From an uncultured Opitutia bacterium (GTDB taxonomy: Bacteria; Verrucomicrobiota; Verrucomicrobiia; Opitutales; UBA953), in the NCBI GenBank assembly GCA_903829855.1, contig CAIKRN010000005.1:1-17245 (forward strand): DNA of 17,245 nt, given 5' to 3'. Position numbers and translations under genes: made by a program. The notes under the pieces were generated by a model. That model was given only the letters and a program-made list of their open reading frames with translations, had not been told where the DNA came from and made no database searches. This document shows positions 1 through 8,187 of the stretch, one piece after another. Numbering within the stretch: the stretch's first letter is position 1; the number at the start of each line of letters is the position of its first letter.

Positions 1-443
1 TCCGCCGGAGCGACTCCGTGGACCGAGAGGGCCACCCGTCGGCGAAAAAGTCCGCCATCTCGATCGGTGATTACGCCGAGGCCAGTCCAGCCTTCGCCTA
101 TTTTGCGTGGCGAGGCATGTTCGATCAGAATGGGAAATTCCTCGAAAGACCGGCGAGGGATGATTCTTTCTTGAGGCGGGGTTCGTAGGTGGTGCCAGGC
201 TGCACCGAAGAAGATGCCGGTGATCACCAGCGAGCAGGCGGCGATTTGAGGATGCCGGTTGCTCAACCAGGCAAACAGGACGCCGACCATCCCCAGGGCG
301 AGGCACGGCCCGGCACTTAAATTCCATCCCGCATCAGCCGCGCAGCCGATGAGTAAGGGGATCGCCAGCCAGAGGGCAGGGCAGTGCCCGAACCGAGTAT
401 AGTTTAGGGATGTTGCTGAATCCAGGGGGTCGGGCCTTGCCAT
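1..443 (-). CDS. comEC: ComEC/Rec2-type DNA uptake channel, N-terminal part (cut by window edge)
   Basis: I translated this by hand: a frame starting at an ATG (443-441) stays open to the window edge, giving 147 codons. After a polar start, hydrophobic stretches appear near residues 23-35 (ALWLAIPLLIGCAA), 43-56 and 62-75. A more soluble part follows with GLGVITDRDGG and RRRVALSVHG. This matches the N-terminus of ComEC/Rec2: membrane segments, then the DUF4131/OB-like region. In the family, ComEC forms the inner-membrane channel that brings single-stranded DNA into the cytoplasm during natural transformation. The competence and beta-lactamase-like domains would lie outside the window. The start lies inside folK, overlapping it by 40 bases, with GAAGG about ten bases upstream. 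The family call rests on pattern and length only, since the diagnostic domain is missing; another multi-pass protein is possible. Confidence 0.66.
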   Translation of the reverse strand, partial: MARPDPLDSATSLNYTRFGHCPALWLAIPLLIGCAADAGWNLSAGPCLALGMVGVLFAWLSNRHPQIAACSLVITGIFFGAAWHHLRTPPQERIIPRRSFEEFPILIEHASPRKIGEGWTGLGVITDRDGGLFRRRVALSVHGVAPA

Positions 444-943
444 ACGCGGAGGCCTTCACTGCCGATGGTCAGCGCGGCGACCTCCGCCTTGAGCCAAGCC
501 CAGGGGCTACCGTTGGCGAGGGTCGCCACCTGAAGGAGATTACCCAAGGGAATCACCACGAACCCCCGGGAAGACCACCTAGGGTGCGGGAGGGTCACCT
601 CGGAGCTGGCCCAGGTACCCCCTTCATAGAAGAGCAGGTCGATATCCAAGGTCCTCGGTCCATTGCGCTCAGCTGATCGCACCCGCCCTAAACGGGTTTC
701 GATAGCCGCAGTTTGGGCCATAAGCTCATCAGGTTTTAAATCGGAACTAATTAACAGACAGAGGTTTAAGAAGTTAGGCTGCTGCTCAAATCCTACCGGA
801 TCGGAATCCACGGCGGGGGAGATCACGACCACTTCCGTGCCCGGTATTTTGCCCAATAAAGCGATGGCTTGGCCGATAATATCGGCCCGATTGCCAAGGT
901 TACTGCCTAGGCCGAGGATGTATTGGCGGGGCTGCCCTTTCAC
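404..943 (-). CDS. folK: 2-amino-4-hydroxy-6-hydroxymethyldihydropteridine pyrophosphokinase (HPPK)
   Basis: This 179-residue protein transfers pyrophosphate from ATP to 6-hydroxymethyl-7,8-dihydropterin, the step before dihydropteroate synthase in folate synthesis; it is cytosolic. The family signatures are clear: GLGSNLGNR at residues 11-19, GFEQQPNFLNLC near 51-62 for the pterin pocket, GPRTLDIDLL at 95-104 with the two metal-binding aspartates (D100, D102), and LPHPR at 118-122. Length is normal for HPPK. The start is GTG, and its first bases overlap the folB stop codon (GTGA, 943-940), which suggests translational coupling. The 3' end overlaps the start of the comEC-like gene. No dihydropteroate synthase gene (folP) is present in the window. 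Confidence 0.95.
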   Translation of the reverse strand: MKGQPRQYILGLGSNLGNRADIIGQAIALLGKIPGTEVVVISPAVDSDPVGFEQQPNFLNLCLLISSDLKPDELMAQTAAIETRLGRVRSAERNGPRTLDIDLLFYEGGTWASSEVTLPHPRWSSRGFVVIPLGNLLQVATLANGSPWAWLKAEVAALTIGSEGLRVWQGPTPWIQQHP

Positions 944-1302
944 GCCCGCTCACGCCGGATTTTCACCGAGATGGCGTCAAACTCCGCTGCCACGGGTGCA
1001 AACGGCTTATTTACTTCCACGGTGACCGCCTTGACTACCGGAAAAGTCCCCAAAAGCCGCGCGGCAATCTGCTGGGCGAGGGTTTCAATCAAGTAAACAG
1101 GCTTACCGGTGAGCTGGCCTTCGACCGTCCGGATGACTTCCGCGTAATCTACCGTTAATTTCAGGTCATCCGCCGCTGCCGCCGGGCGGGTGTCCACTTC
1201 CAGGTCTACCGAGACGGTGAACCGCTGGCCGAGACGTTTTTCCTCGGGCAGGGCGCCGTGGTGTCCGAACGACTTGATGCCAGCTATCCTGATGGTGTCC
1301 AC
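940..1302 (-). CDS. folB: Dihydroneopterin aldolase
   Basis: This enzyme cleaves 7,8-dihydroneopterin to 6-hydroxymethyldihydropterin and glycolaldehyde, supplying the substrate of folK, which follows directly with a 4-base overlap. Visible family features are IAGIKSFGHHGALPEE at residues 7-22, LTVDYAEV at 49-56, the active-site stretch YLIETLAQQIA at 70-80, and the catalytic lysine in VEVNKPFAP at 96-104. I chose the GTG at 1302, which gives 120 residues, the usual size for the family. An upstream TTG at 1362 would add 20 residues rich in Arg, Ala and Gly that match nothing in the family. The TTG does have GGGGA about ten bases upstream, so the longer form is not excluded. The gene is divergent from carB. 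Confidence 0.93.
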   Translation of the reverse strand: MDTIRIAGIKSFGHHGALPEEKRLGQRFTVSVDLEVDTRPAAAADDLKLTVDYAEVIRTVEGQLTGKPVYLIETLAQQIAARLLGTFPVVKAVTVEVNKPFAPVAAEFDAISVKIRRERA

Positions 1303-1421
1303 GCCCCGATGAATGCCCGCCCGGGACGCCCCTGCAAGCGCCTTCCCGTGGCGCGCCCGCAATTGTTAGAAGTCCCCACTTGACCACCCTTCCAACGGTC
1401 GCTGACAGTCCGCGGAACACT
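1303..1421. promoter_or_regulatory. Divergent intergenic region between folB and carB
   Basis: This stretch of about 120 bases separates two divergently transcribed genes, so promoters for both folB-folK-comEC and carB should lie here. I could not find a convincing -35/-10 pair for either direction. TTGACC at 1380-1385 resembles a -35 box but has no good -10 partner at normal spacing. No PyrR, PurR or ArgR-like site was recognised. The call is positional only. Confidence 0.35.
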
Positions 1422-4400
1422 ATGCCTAAGAGGACCGATATACGTTCAATCCTCATCATCGGCTCGGGGCCGATCATCATCGGCCAAGCCTGTGAGTTCG
1501 ATTATTCCGGGACGCAGGCCTGTAAGGCTCTGCGCGAAGAGGGCTACCGAGTTATTTTGGTGAACTCGAATCCGGCCACAATCATGACCGACCCAGAGAC
1601 GGCGGATGTTACCTACGTGGAACCCCTCACGGTCGAATCCGTGGAACGCATCATTGCTAAAGAGAAGCCGGATGCGCTCCTCCCGACGCTCGGCGGCCAG
1701 ACGGCGCTGAATCTCTCGCTCAAACTCGCGCGCACGGGTGTGCTGAAAAAATACGGCGTCGAGCTCATCGGCGCGAAGGAAGAGGCCATCGAGCGCGGCG
1801 AAGACCGCGAGATTTTCAAGAAGCTGATGCTCGAGATCGGCCTCGACGTGCCGCGCTCCCGCGTCGTGAAGTCGCTGGACGGCGCCCGCGAAACCATCGC
1901 CCTCATCGGCGGCGAGTTCCCGGTCATCATTCGCCCGTCCTACACGCTCGGCGGTACGGGCGGCGGCATTGCCTACAACAAGGAAGAATTCGAACGCATG
2001 GCCCAGGCCGGCCTCGATGCGTCCCCCGTCCACGAAGTCCTCATCGAGGAATGCCTCCTCGGCTGGAAGGAATATGAGATGGAAGTGATGCGCGACCACA
2101 AGGACCAGTGCGTCATCATTTGCTCCATCGAGAATTTTGACCCGATGGGCGTCCACACGGGCGATTCCATCACCGTGGCCCCGGCGCTCACGCTGACCGA
2201 CAAGGAATACCAGCTGATGCGCGACGCCTCGTTTGCGGTCATCCGCGCCGTCGGCGTTGAGACGGGCGGTTCCAACATCCAGTTCTCCGTCAACCCGGCC
2301 AACGGCCGCATGATTGTCATTGAGATGAATCCGCGCGTGTCGCGCTCGTCGGCCCTCGCCTCCAAGGCCACGGGCTTCCCGATTGCGAAGATTGCCGCCA
2401 AACTCGCGGTGGGTTACTCACTCGACGAGCTGCAGAACGATATCACGAAGTCCACGCCGGCCTGCTTTGAGCCGACGATTGATTACGTCGTTACCAAAAT
2501 CCCCCGTTTCACGTTCGAGAAGTTCGTGGGCGCCGATACGACCCTGACCTCCGCGATGAAATCCGTCGGCGAGGCGATGGCCATTGGGCGCACGTTCAAG
2601 GAGTCCTTCCAGAAGGCCCTGCGCTCCCTCGAGATCGGTGCCTGGGGCTTCGGTTGTGGCGGTAAGTTTGGCGATGCGGCCTTCACTGATGTCACGGAAA
2701 TCCGCGCCCGCCTCGCCCGTCCGAATCCGGAGCGTCCGTTCTTCGTCCGCTATGCGATGCTCGCCGGTCTGTCCGAGACCGAGATTTTCGACCTTTCTAA
2801 GATCGACCCGTGGTTCCTCCGCCAGCTGCGCGGCATCGTCGACATCGAGCTGGCCCTCAAGGCGGCTGGTAAATCCGTCGGGACCGACCTCCTCCGCCAA
2901 GCCAAGGAAGCGGGCTTCGCTGACCGTCAGATCGCCCATGCGACGGGCCTAGCTCCCGCCTCAGTCTACTCCCAGCGCAACGCCGCGGGCATCAAGACGG
3001 TCTTCCGCCTGGTCGACACGTGCGCCGCGGAGTTCGAGTCTTTCACGCCTTACTTCTACTCGTCCTACGGCGACGAATCGGAAGTCCGTCCGTCCGATAA
3101 GAAAAAGGTGATGATCCTCGGCGGCGGTCCTAATCGCATCGGCCAAGGCATCGAGTTCGATTACTGCTGCGTGCATGCCTCCTACGCCCTCCGTGCTGCC
3201 GGCTACGAAACGGTGATGGTAAACTCCAATCCTGAGACGGTTTCGACCGACTATGACACTTCCGATCGTCTCTACTTCGAGCCACTGACGCTTGAGGACA
3301 TTCTGGAAATCTACCGCACGGAGAAGTGCGTCGGCGCCATTGTGCAGTTCGGGGGCCAGACGCCGCTCAATCTCGCGGCCGACCTCGAAGCCAACGGCGT
3401 CAATGTCGTCGGCACCTCCCCGGCCAGCATCGCGCTCGCCGAGGACCGCCAGCAATTCAAGGACATCCTCATCGAGCTCGGCATTCGCCAGCCGGTCAAC
3501 AAAACCGCACTCTCGGCCGAAGAAGCCTACCAGGCCGCCGAAGAAATTGGTTTCCCCGTCCTGCTTCGTCCGTCTTTCGTCCTCGGAGGACGCGGCATGT
3601 TCATCGTCTATGGTATGGACGAATTGAAGTCCGTCGTTCGCGAGGCTTTCGATGTCGCCCCAGGTAAGCCAGTCTTGCTCGATAAGTTCCTTGAGGACGC
3701 CATCGAGCTCGATGTCGACGCTATCTCCGACGGAGAAACCACGGTCATTGGTGGCATGCTCGAGCACGTCGAACACGCGGGCGTGCACTCCGGCGACGCT
3801 GGCATGGTGCTACCCCCGCACACCCTTTCCCCGGCCCTCATCGATGAAGTCCGCCGCATCACCCATTCCCTGGCGAAACGCCTCAAGGTTGTCGGGCTGA
3901 TGAATATCCAGTTCGCCATCAAGGATGGCATTGTCTTCATGCTCGAGGTCAACCCGCGCGCCTCCCGCACGATTCCCTTCGTCTCCAAGGCGATCGGCGT
4001 GCCGCTCGCGAAGCTCGCTTCGCTCTGCATGCTCGGCGACAAGCTGAAGAACCTCGGCTTCACGCAGGAAATCCGTCCGCCCTATTGGTCTGTTAAAGAA
4101 TCCGTCTTCCCGTTCAGCCGCTTCCCAGGTGCGCCAGTCGCGCTCTCCCCGGAGATGCGTTCGACGGGTGAGGTCATGGGTGTCGACGACGATCTGGGTA
4201 TGGCCTACGCGAAGGCGCAGATGGCGGCTCAGCCGGCCCTACCGACGGCCGGCAATGCATTCCTCTCCGTGAAGGATCGCGATAAGGATGGCGCCGTGCT
4301 CGTCGCCCGCGAACTCGCCTCCCTCGGGTTCAATATTTATTCCACGAGTGGCACCGCTGCCGCCCTTGAAGCCGCCGGCGTGAAAGTCCATAAGCTCGGT

Positions 4401-4664
4401 AAGATCTCCGAGGGGGCCCGCCCCAACGTGTTGGACCTCCTGAAGAACGGCCAGTTGCAGATGATCGTGAACACCGCCGCCGGTATGCTGCCGCGCAAGG
4501 ACGAGAATGCCATGCGCTCGGAAGCCGTTCTGCGGGGGGTCTATATGGCCTCGACGATGAACGCCGCCCGGGCCGCCGTCCTAGGTATCCATTCCCTCCG
4601 GAATCACCCCCTGACGGTAAGTTCTTTGCAGGAGCACGCAAAGGTGCTTCCCCCAAAGGCCTGA
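1422..4664 (+). CDS. carB: Carbamoyl-phosphate synthase large chain
   Basis: This 1080-residue protein makes carbamoyl phosphate from bicarbonate, two ATP and ammonia delivered by the small subunit, feeding pyrimidine and arginine synthesis. The internal duplication is obvious. The N-terminal half begins ILIIGSGPIIIGQACEFDYS near residue 11 and holds the first ATP-grasp domain (roughly 130-345, ending EMNPRVSRSSALASKATG). The second half begins VMILGGGPNRIGQGIEFDY near 563 and repeats the fold, ending EVNPRASRTIPFVSKA. A C-terminal MGS-like allosteric domain covers roughly the last 135 residues. Length matches the usual 1070-1080. I start at ATG 1422 (MPKRTDIRSIL), the family N-terminus; a TTG at 1380 would add 14 unrelated residues. 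carA is not in the window, so the two subunits are encoded apart. The exported FKBP gene follows after 22 bases with no terminator visible between. Confidence 0.98.
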   Translation: MPKRTDIRSILIIGSGPIIIGQACEFDYSGTQACKALREEGYRVILVNSNPATIMTDPETADVTYVEPLTVESVERIIAKEKPDALLPTLGGQTALNLSLKLARTGVLKKYGVELIGAKEEAIERGEDREIFKKLMLEIGLDVPRSRVVKSLDGARETIALIGGEFPVIIRPSYTLGGTGGGIAYNKEEFERMAQAGLDASPVHEVLIEECLLGWKEYEMEVMRDHKDQCVIICSIENFDPMGVHTGDSITVAPALTLTDKEYQLMRDASFAVIRAVGVETGGSNIQFSVNPANGRMIVIEMNPRVSRSSALASKATGFPIAKIAAKLAVGYSLDELQNDITKSTPACFEPTIDYVVTKIPRFTFEKFVGADTTLTSAMKSVGEAMAIGRTFKESFQKALRSLEIGAWGFGCGGKFGDAAFTDVTEIRARLARPNPERPFFVRYAMLAGLSETEIFDLSKIDPWFLRQLRGIVDIELALKAAGKSVGTDLLRQAKEAGFADRQIAHATGLAPASVYSQRNAAGIKTVFRLVDTCAAEFESFTPYFYSSYGDESEVRPSDKKKVMILGGGPNRIGQGIEFDYCCVHASYALRAAGYETVMVNSNPETVSTDYDTSDRLYFEPLTLEDILEIYRTEKCVGAIVQFGGQTPLNLAADLEANGVNVVGTSPASIALAEDRQQFKDILIELGIRQPVNKTALSAEEAYQAAEEIGFPVLLRPSFVLGGRGMFIVYGMDELKSVVREAFDVAPGKPVLLDKFLEDAIELDVDAISDGETTVIGGMLEHVEHAGVHSGDAGMVLPPHTLSPALIDEVRRITHSLAKRLKVVGLMNIQFAIKDGIVFMLEVNPRASRTIPFVSKAIGVPLAKLASLCMLGDKLKNLGFTQEIRPPYWSVKESVFPFSRFPGAPVALSPEMRSTGEVMGVDDDLGMAYAKAQMAAQPALPTAGNAFLSVKDRDKDGAVLVARELASLGFNIYSTSGTAAALEAAGVKVHKLGKISEGARPNVLDLLKNGQLQMIVNTAAGMLPRKDENAMRSEAVLRGVYMASTMNAARAAVLGIHSLRNHPLTVSSLQEHAKVLPPKA

Positions 4665-4686
4665 TTAGGGTACGAAACCCCTTCCC

Positions 4687-5448
4687 ATGAAATACCCCGT
4701 CCTCGCCGCGCTGGCCGTCGCCGTCGCGTCTCTCCATGCCGCCAAAGAAGCCCCGGCCGCTGGTGCCGCGCCCGCTGATGCCGTGCATGCCGCCCTTACC
4801 CCCGCAAAACCCGTGAAACCGCTCACCCCCGAACAGGTCAAACAGGCCTGGACCATGCTTGGCTTCTCCGTCGCCAGCCAATCCCAAATGCCGCAAATCA
4901 ACTCGCAACTCGAGTTGTCCGACGAGGAGATTGATCTCTTCCTCTCCGGTGTGCGCCTCGCCCTGCGTGGCGGAAAGCCAAGTTTCAACCCGGCTGACCT
5001 TGGCGAAGGTGCCGATGCTCTCTTTGAAGAGCGCGTGAAGGCTAAGGCTGGTAAGTGGGGCAAGACGAACGACGAGTTCCTCGCCAAGGTCGACGCCGAT
5101 AAGTCGGTGACGAAGACCGCTTCGGGCCTCCGCTACAAGATTCTCGCCAAGGGTTCGGACGTGAAGCCGACCGCTGCCTCCACCGTTAAATGCCGCTACA
5201 CGGGCAAGCTCGTCGACGGTAAGGTTTTCGACTCCACCACCACCCGCAACAATGAGCCGACCGAGTTCCCTCTCAGCGGTGTCATCCCGGCTTGGACCGA
5301 AGGCGTCCAGCTCATCGGCATCGGTGGCAAGATCGTCCTCTATTGTCCGGCCGCCCTCGGCTACGGCAAGCAGGGCCAAGGCCCGATCCCTGGCGAATCC
5401 GTCCTCGAGTTCGAAGTCGAGCTCGTCGAGATCTCCAAGGCCAAGTAA
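4687..5448 (+). CDS. Exported FKBP-type peptidyl-prolyl cis-trans isomerase
   Basis: This 253-residue protein is built like Mip/FkpA foldases. It has a signal peptide (residues 1-18, MKYPVLAALAVAVASLHA), an Ala/Pro-rich linker, an FKBP_N-like helical dimerisation region (about 45-135), and a C-terminal FKBP domain (about 145-250). The domain shows the expected proline-pocket residues: Y171 in CRYTG, F181-D182 in KVFDS, W203 in PAWTEGV, Y226 in LGYG and F242 near the end. It probably accelerates proline isomerisation in the periplasm during envelope protein folding. There is no lipobox, so a soluble periplasmic form is expected. It sits 22 bases after carB and may share its transcript, although the functions are unrelated. 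No Shine-Dalgarno site precedes the ATG, only the pyrimidine run CCCCTTCCC. A perfect terminator follows the stop. Confidence 0.93.
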   Translation: MKYPVLAALAVAVASLHAAKEAPAAGAAPADAVHAALTPAKPVKPLTPEQVKQAWTMLGFSVASQSQMPQINSQLELSDEEIDLFLSGVRLALRGGKPSFNPADLGEGADALFEERVKAKAGKWGKTNDEFLAKVDADKSVTKTASGLRYKILAKGSDVKPTAASTVKCRYTGKLVDGKVFDSTTTRNNEPTEFPLSGVIPAWTEGVQLIGIGGKIVLYCPAALGYGKQGQGPIPGESVLEFEVELVEISKAK

Positions 5449-5472
5449 GTCCTGTTCTCAGGCTTATTCCAC

Positions 5473-5509
5473 GCGGCGCACCTTCGGGTGCGCCGCTTTG
5501 CTTTACCCC
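5473..5509 (+). terminator. Rho-independent terminator with UUCG tetraloop
   Basis: A perfect 10-base-pair stem (GCGGCGCACC, 5473-5482, with GGTGCGCCGC, 5487-5496) closes on a TTCG tetraloop. It is followed by the interrupted T-rich tail TTTGCTTT. It lies 24 bases after the FKBP stop and 19 bases before the TolC-like start. It should therefore separate the carB-FKBP transcript from the efflux operon. Confidence 0.88.
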
Positions 5510-5527
5510 GGTAATAAAGTGTGTCTA

Positions 5528-7084
5528 ATGAGTTACATCCCCCCGCTCATGCGTTGCGCCCTCCCCCTAGCTTTCCTGGCTACGGCTTCCCTTGGGTTGG
5601 CGGCACCCGCACCCGTGACCGATCTCACGCTGGGAGCGGCCATTGATCGGGCACTGCTGAATAACCTCGGCCTCGCGGTGACGAGGCTCTCCGCCGCCAA
5701 CGCTTTCGATTCCATTGATATCGCGCAGTCGGTTTTCGACCCGACGGTCAATTGGACCAATACGCTCTCGGGCACGCGGACTCCGTTGGAGATTTCTTCG
5801 GGTGCACCCGCGGACCGTGGTTATGTTTCGGGAGTCGGTGTGAGTCAGCATTTCACCTGGGGTGGGACTTTGGCGGTGGGCGCGAGCATGTCCCGGGCCT
5901 GGGGTGATTCCGGCAGCGTCGGGTCTCCGTCCCTTTTTGATTTTGGCACCACCATCTCTTATACCCAGCCATTACTCGCGGGGGGCTGGGAGGCAGCGAA
6001 CCTGACCTCGCTCATTTCTGCGCGGCAAGGTGCCGTCCGCGGTCGTCTCGAGCTTCGCGCCGCGGCCCTCGATTTAATCCGCGACACGGAGATTGCTTAC
6101 TGGTCTCTCGCTGGCGCCCGTACGTTGGTGTCCGCCCGCGAGACCAGCTTACGGTCATCGGAATCTTTACTGGCCCAGGTTAAAGCCAAGCGGGCCCTGG
6201 GCGACGCGACCTTACTCGAGGAACTCCAAGCCTCGGCTGATGTATCGACCCAGCGCGTCGCGTTGCTCGATGCACGTCAGTCGGTCGACGGTGCGGAGAT
6301 GACGCTTCGTCGCTCCCTCGGTCGCGGCACGGCGAGCGACATCGAAAAAGCCATTACGGTTCAGCCACTATCGACGGAGGCGGTACCGCCGCCCGCCGAT
6401 TTCCAGCCATGGATTCGCATCGCTGCGGACTTCGATTTCGCCACTGCCATTCAACTGTCGAACCTCACGCAGGCCGACGCCTCCGTCACGCAGGCATCGC
6501 AGAACGACAAACCGAGCTTGAATCTGACGATTTCGGGTTCGACTTACGCCGACCCCGCGCTCGGCTTTTCCGCAGGTTATCAAAATTTCCGCCACCAGGC
6601 CGGCTGGGGTAATTCGGTGGGATTGACCCTGAGCTTCCCGTTGGGCTTCCGGGAGTCCGCCGCGAACCTTCGAACGGCTGCCCGTTCGCGTCGACAGGCC
6701 GAACTACTCTTGGTCAATGTCCGGCAAGAGCTGGTGTTTAACGCCCGCGCGGCCTGGCGGGATCTGGAATCTGCCCGCACGCGCGTTACGGCTTCGGGTG
6801 CCAGCCTTGAGCTTCAGCGGAAGTCGTATGAAGGCGAGCGCGCCCGTTACGGTGCAGGCCAATCCGATATCTTGCGCGTCCTCCAAGCCCAGGCCGCGTT
6901 TGATGCCGCCCAAGTCAGCTGGCTGCAATCCTTGCTCGATGCCCGCATCGCCGCGGCTCGCGTTGGCCGACTCGATGGCACGATTCTCACCCGCCACGGC
7001 TTCAAGATGGAAGCTGTCGAGCAACAAGTCGGCCTCGGCCTCGGCTCCACCGACCCGCTCCCCGTTTTGCCTGAATTAAAATGA
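5528..7084 (+). CDS. TolC-family outer-membrane efflux protein
   Basis: This 518-residue protein has a signal peptide (hydrophobic core LPLAFLATASLGLAAPA, about residues 11-27). Two related halves typical of the OEP family follow. The first contains LTLGAAIDRALLNNLGLAV, the repeated family entry motif; long amphipathic helices lie in both halves, including AARAELR-like repeats and YGAGQSDILRVLQAQAAFD near the C-terminus. It would trimerise into the outer-membrane channel and periplasmic tunnel for the pump encoded next. I start at ATG 5528; ATG 5549 is also possible and leaves a more compact signal peptide. The frame is open further upstream, but only as a shadow of the FKBP gene. The stop overlaps the adaptor gene start by 4 bases (ATGA). 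Any promoter must overlap or closely follow the terminator at 5473-5509; none was recognised. Confidence 0.92.
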   Translation: MSYIPPLMRCALPLAFLATASLGLAAPAPVTDLTLGAAIDRALLNNLGLAVTRLSAANAFDSIDIAQSVFDPTVNWTNTLSGTRTPLEISSGAPADRGYVSGVGVSQHFTWGGTLAVGASMSRAWGDSGSVGSPSLFDFGTTISYTQPLLAGGWEAANLTSLISARQGAVRGRLELRAAALDLIRDTEIAYWSLAGARTLVSARETSLRSSESLLAQVKAKRALGDATLLEELQASADVSTQRVALLDARQSVDGAEMTLRRSLGRGTASDIEKAITVQPLSTEAVPPPADFQPWIRIAADFDFATAIQLSNLTQADASVTQASQNDKPSLNLTISGSTYADPALGFSAGYQNFRHQAGWGNSVGLTLSFPLGFRESAANLRTAARSRRQAELLLVNVRQELVFNARAAWRDLESARTRVTASGASLELQRKSYEGERARYGAGQSDILRVLQAQAAFDAAQVSWLQSLLDARIAAARVGRLDGTILTRHGFKMEAVEQQVGLGLGSTDPLPVLPELK

Positions 7085-8187
7085 AGATCAAAAAGTTCCT
7101 TATCACCTTACTTAGCGTCGCCGTTGTGGCGGGCGGTTGGTACGCTTGGACAGCTTGGGCTGGTCGTGACGCCAAGCGTCCGGCCGCCGTCCCCGCGGCG
7201 AAACCCCTCGAGGCGACGGTCATGGTCCGTGATATTGAGGAGACGGTCGACGCGGTGGGTTTCGTTCGTCCGGTGCTTTATAGCGACGTTAAGGCGGAGG
7301 TGAGCGGGAAGATTAATAAGATTCATATTAAGGATGGGCAGACGGTGAAGAAGGGTGAGCCCCTTATTGAATTGGACCCCACGCTTGTCCGCACCGATGA
7401 AGCGGAAGCTCGGCAGAATTTACAACTGCAGCAGTTCAGCTTGGAGAAGGCCACTCGTGATCTCAAGCGCGCCGATGCCTTGCACGCCCAAGGGTTTGTC
7501 TCCGAGCGCGAACAACAGGACGCCCGGACCGCCTTTGAAGTTTCGAAACTCCAGCGCGATGTCGCGCAGGCCCGACTGGAGCGGGCCGAAGAAAATACCC
7601 GTAAGACCATCATCACGGCGCCGCACGACGGCACGGTGTCCGACTCGAATGGACTTGTTGAAGGCCTCGTGGTGATCGGCGCCCAATCCATCAATAACGG
7701 TACGGCCCTGATGCGCATTTCCGACGTGAGTATCCTGCGCGTCGATTTGAGTCTCAATGAGTTCGCGGCGACTCGCGTGCGCCTTGATGCGGAAGCGACG
7801 ATCACTTTCGACTCTCTCCCCGGGCTGTCCAAGAAGGGTAAAGTTTCGTTCATGGCCCCGTTCGCCACCGCTGACGCCAAGACCCCCGATTTACGGGTCT
7901 TTTCCTGTCAGGTGTCTTTCCCGGCTGGCGAAGGCTCCCGCCCAGGAATCAGCGCGAATATTTCCGTACTCATCATTAAGGAAAAGCAATGTATCGCCGT
8001 CCCGGTCTCCGCGATTTTCGTCGAAGGGAATGAACGCATTGCCTACGCAAAAGATGCCGCCGGGGCGTGGCAGCGACGCGTCATCAAGCTGGGTCTGAGC
8101 GATTCTGGATGGTCTCAAGTTAAGTCCGGGCTTAAAGTCGGCGAAACCGTCAGCTTGGTTCGCCCCGCCTCCCAGCCGTCCCGCTGA
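7081..8187 (+). CDS. HlyD/MacA-type periplasmic adaptor (membrane fusion protein)
   Basis: This 368-residue adaptor links an inner-membrane ABC transporter to TolC. It has one N-terminal membrane anchor (residues 6-25, FLITLLSVAVVAGGWYAWTA). The first half of the lipoyl-like domain follows (VKAEVSGKINKIHIKDGQTVKKGE, quoted in two parts: VKAEVSGKINK and IHIKDGQTVKKGE). Then comes an alpha-helical hairpin at about 105-185, rich in Gln, Glu and Arg, and the lipoyl return strand (IITAPHDGTVSDSNGLVEG). Beta-barrel and membrane-proximal domains end the protein. The layout is that of MacA and its relatives in macrolide, lipoprotein or peptide exporters. It overlaps the TolC-like gene by 4 bases, and its stop codon directly abuts the ATPase start, so strong translational coupling is likely. 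Substrate cannot be read from the sequence. Confidence 0.93.
   Translation: MKIKKFLITLLSVAVVAGGWYAWTAWAGRDAKRPAAVPAAKPLEATVMVRDIEETVDAVGFVRPVLYSDVKAEVSGKINKIHIKDGQTVKKGEPLIELDPTLVRTDEAEARQNLQLQQFSLEKATRDLKRADALHAQGFVSEREQQDARTAFEVSKLQRDVAQARLERAEENTRKTIITAPHDGTVSDSNGLVEGLVVIGAQSINNGTALMRISDVSILRVDLSLNEFAATRVRLDAEATITFDSLPGLSKKGKVSFMAPFATADAKTPDLRVFSCQVSFPAGEGSRPGISANISVLIIKEKQCIAVPVSAIFVEGNERIAYAKDAAGAWQRRVIKLGLSDSGWSQVKSGLKVGETVSLVRPASQPSR

Noticed and set aside
1380..1421. TTG start giving 14 more residues to CarB
   Set aside because: The extra residues do not match CarB N-termini, while the ATG at 1422 gives the family start MPKRTDI.
2961..3788. 275-residue open frame antisense to carB
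   Set aside because: It lies wholly inside a well-conserved gene and has no family motifs. Long antisense frames are expected where the sense gene has GC-rich third positions. The shorter antisense frames at 1446-2156, 2418-2939 and 3608-4063 are rejected for the same reason.
4330..5379. 349-residue minus-strand frame across the carB end and the FKBP gene
   Set aside because: It runs antisense to two recognised genes, has low-complexity Arg/Gly/Ser content toward its end, and shows no signal or domain.
5252..5527. Upstream extension of the TolC-like frame into the FKBP gene
   Set aside because: The extension is Ser/Arg-rich shadow sequence, crosses a strong terminator, and would bury the signal peptide.
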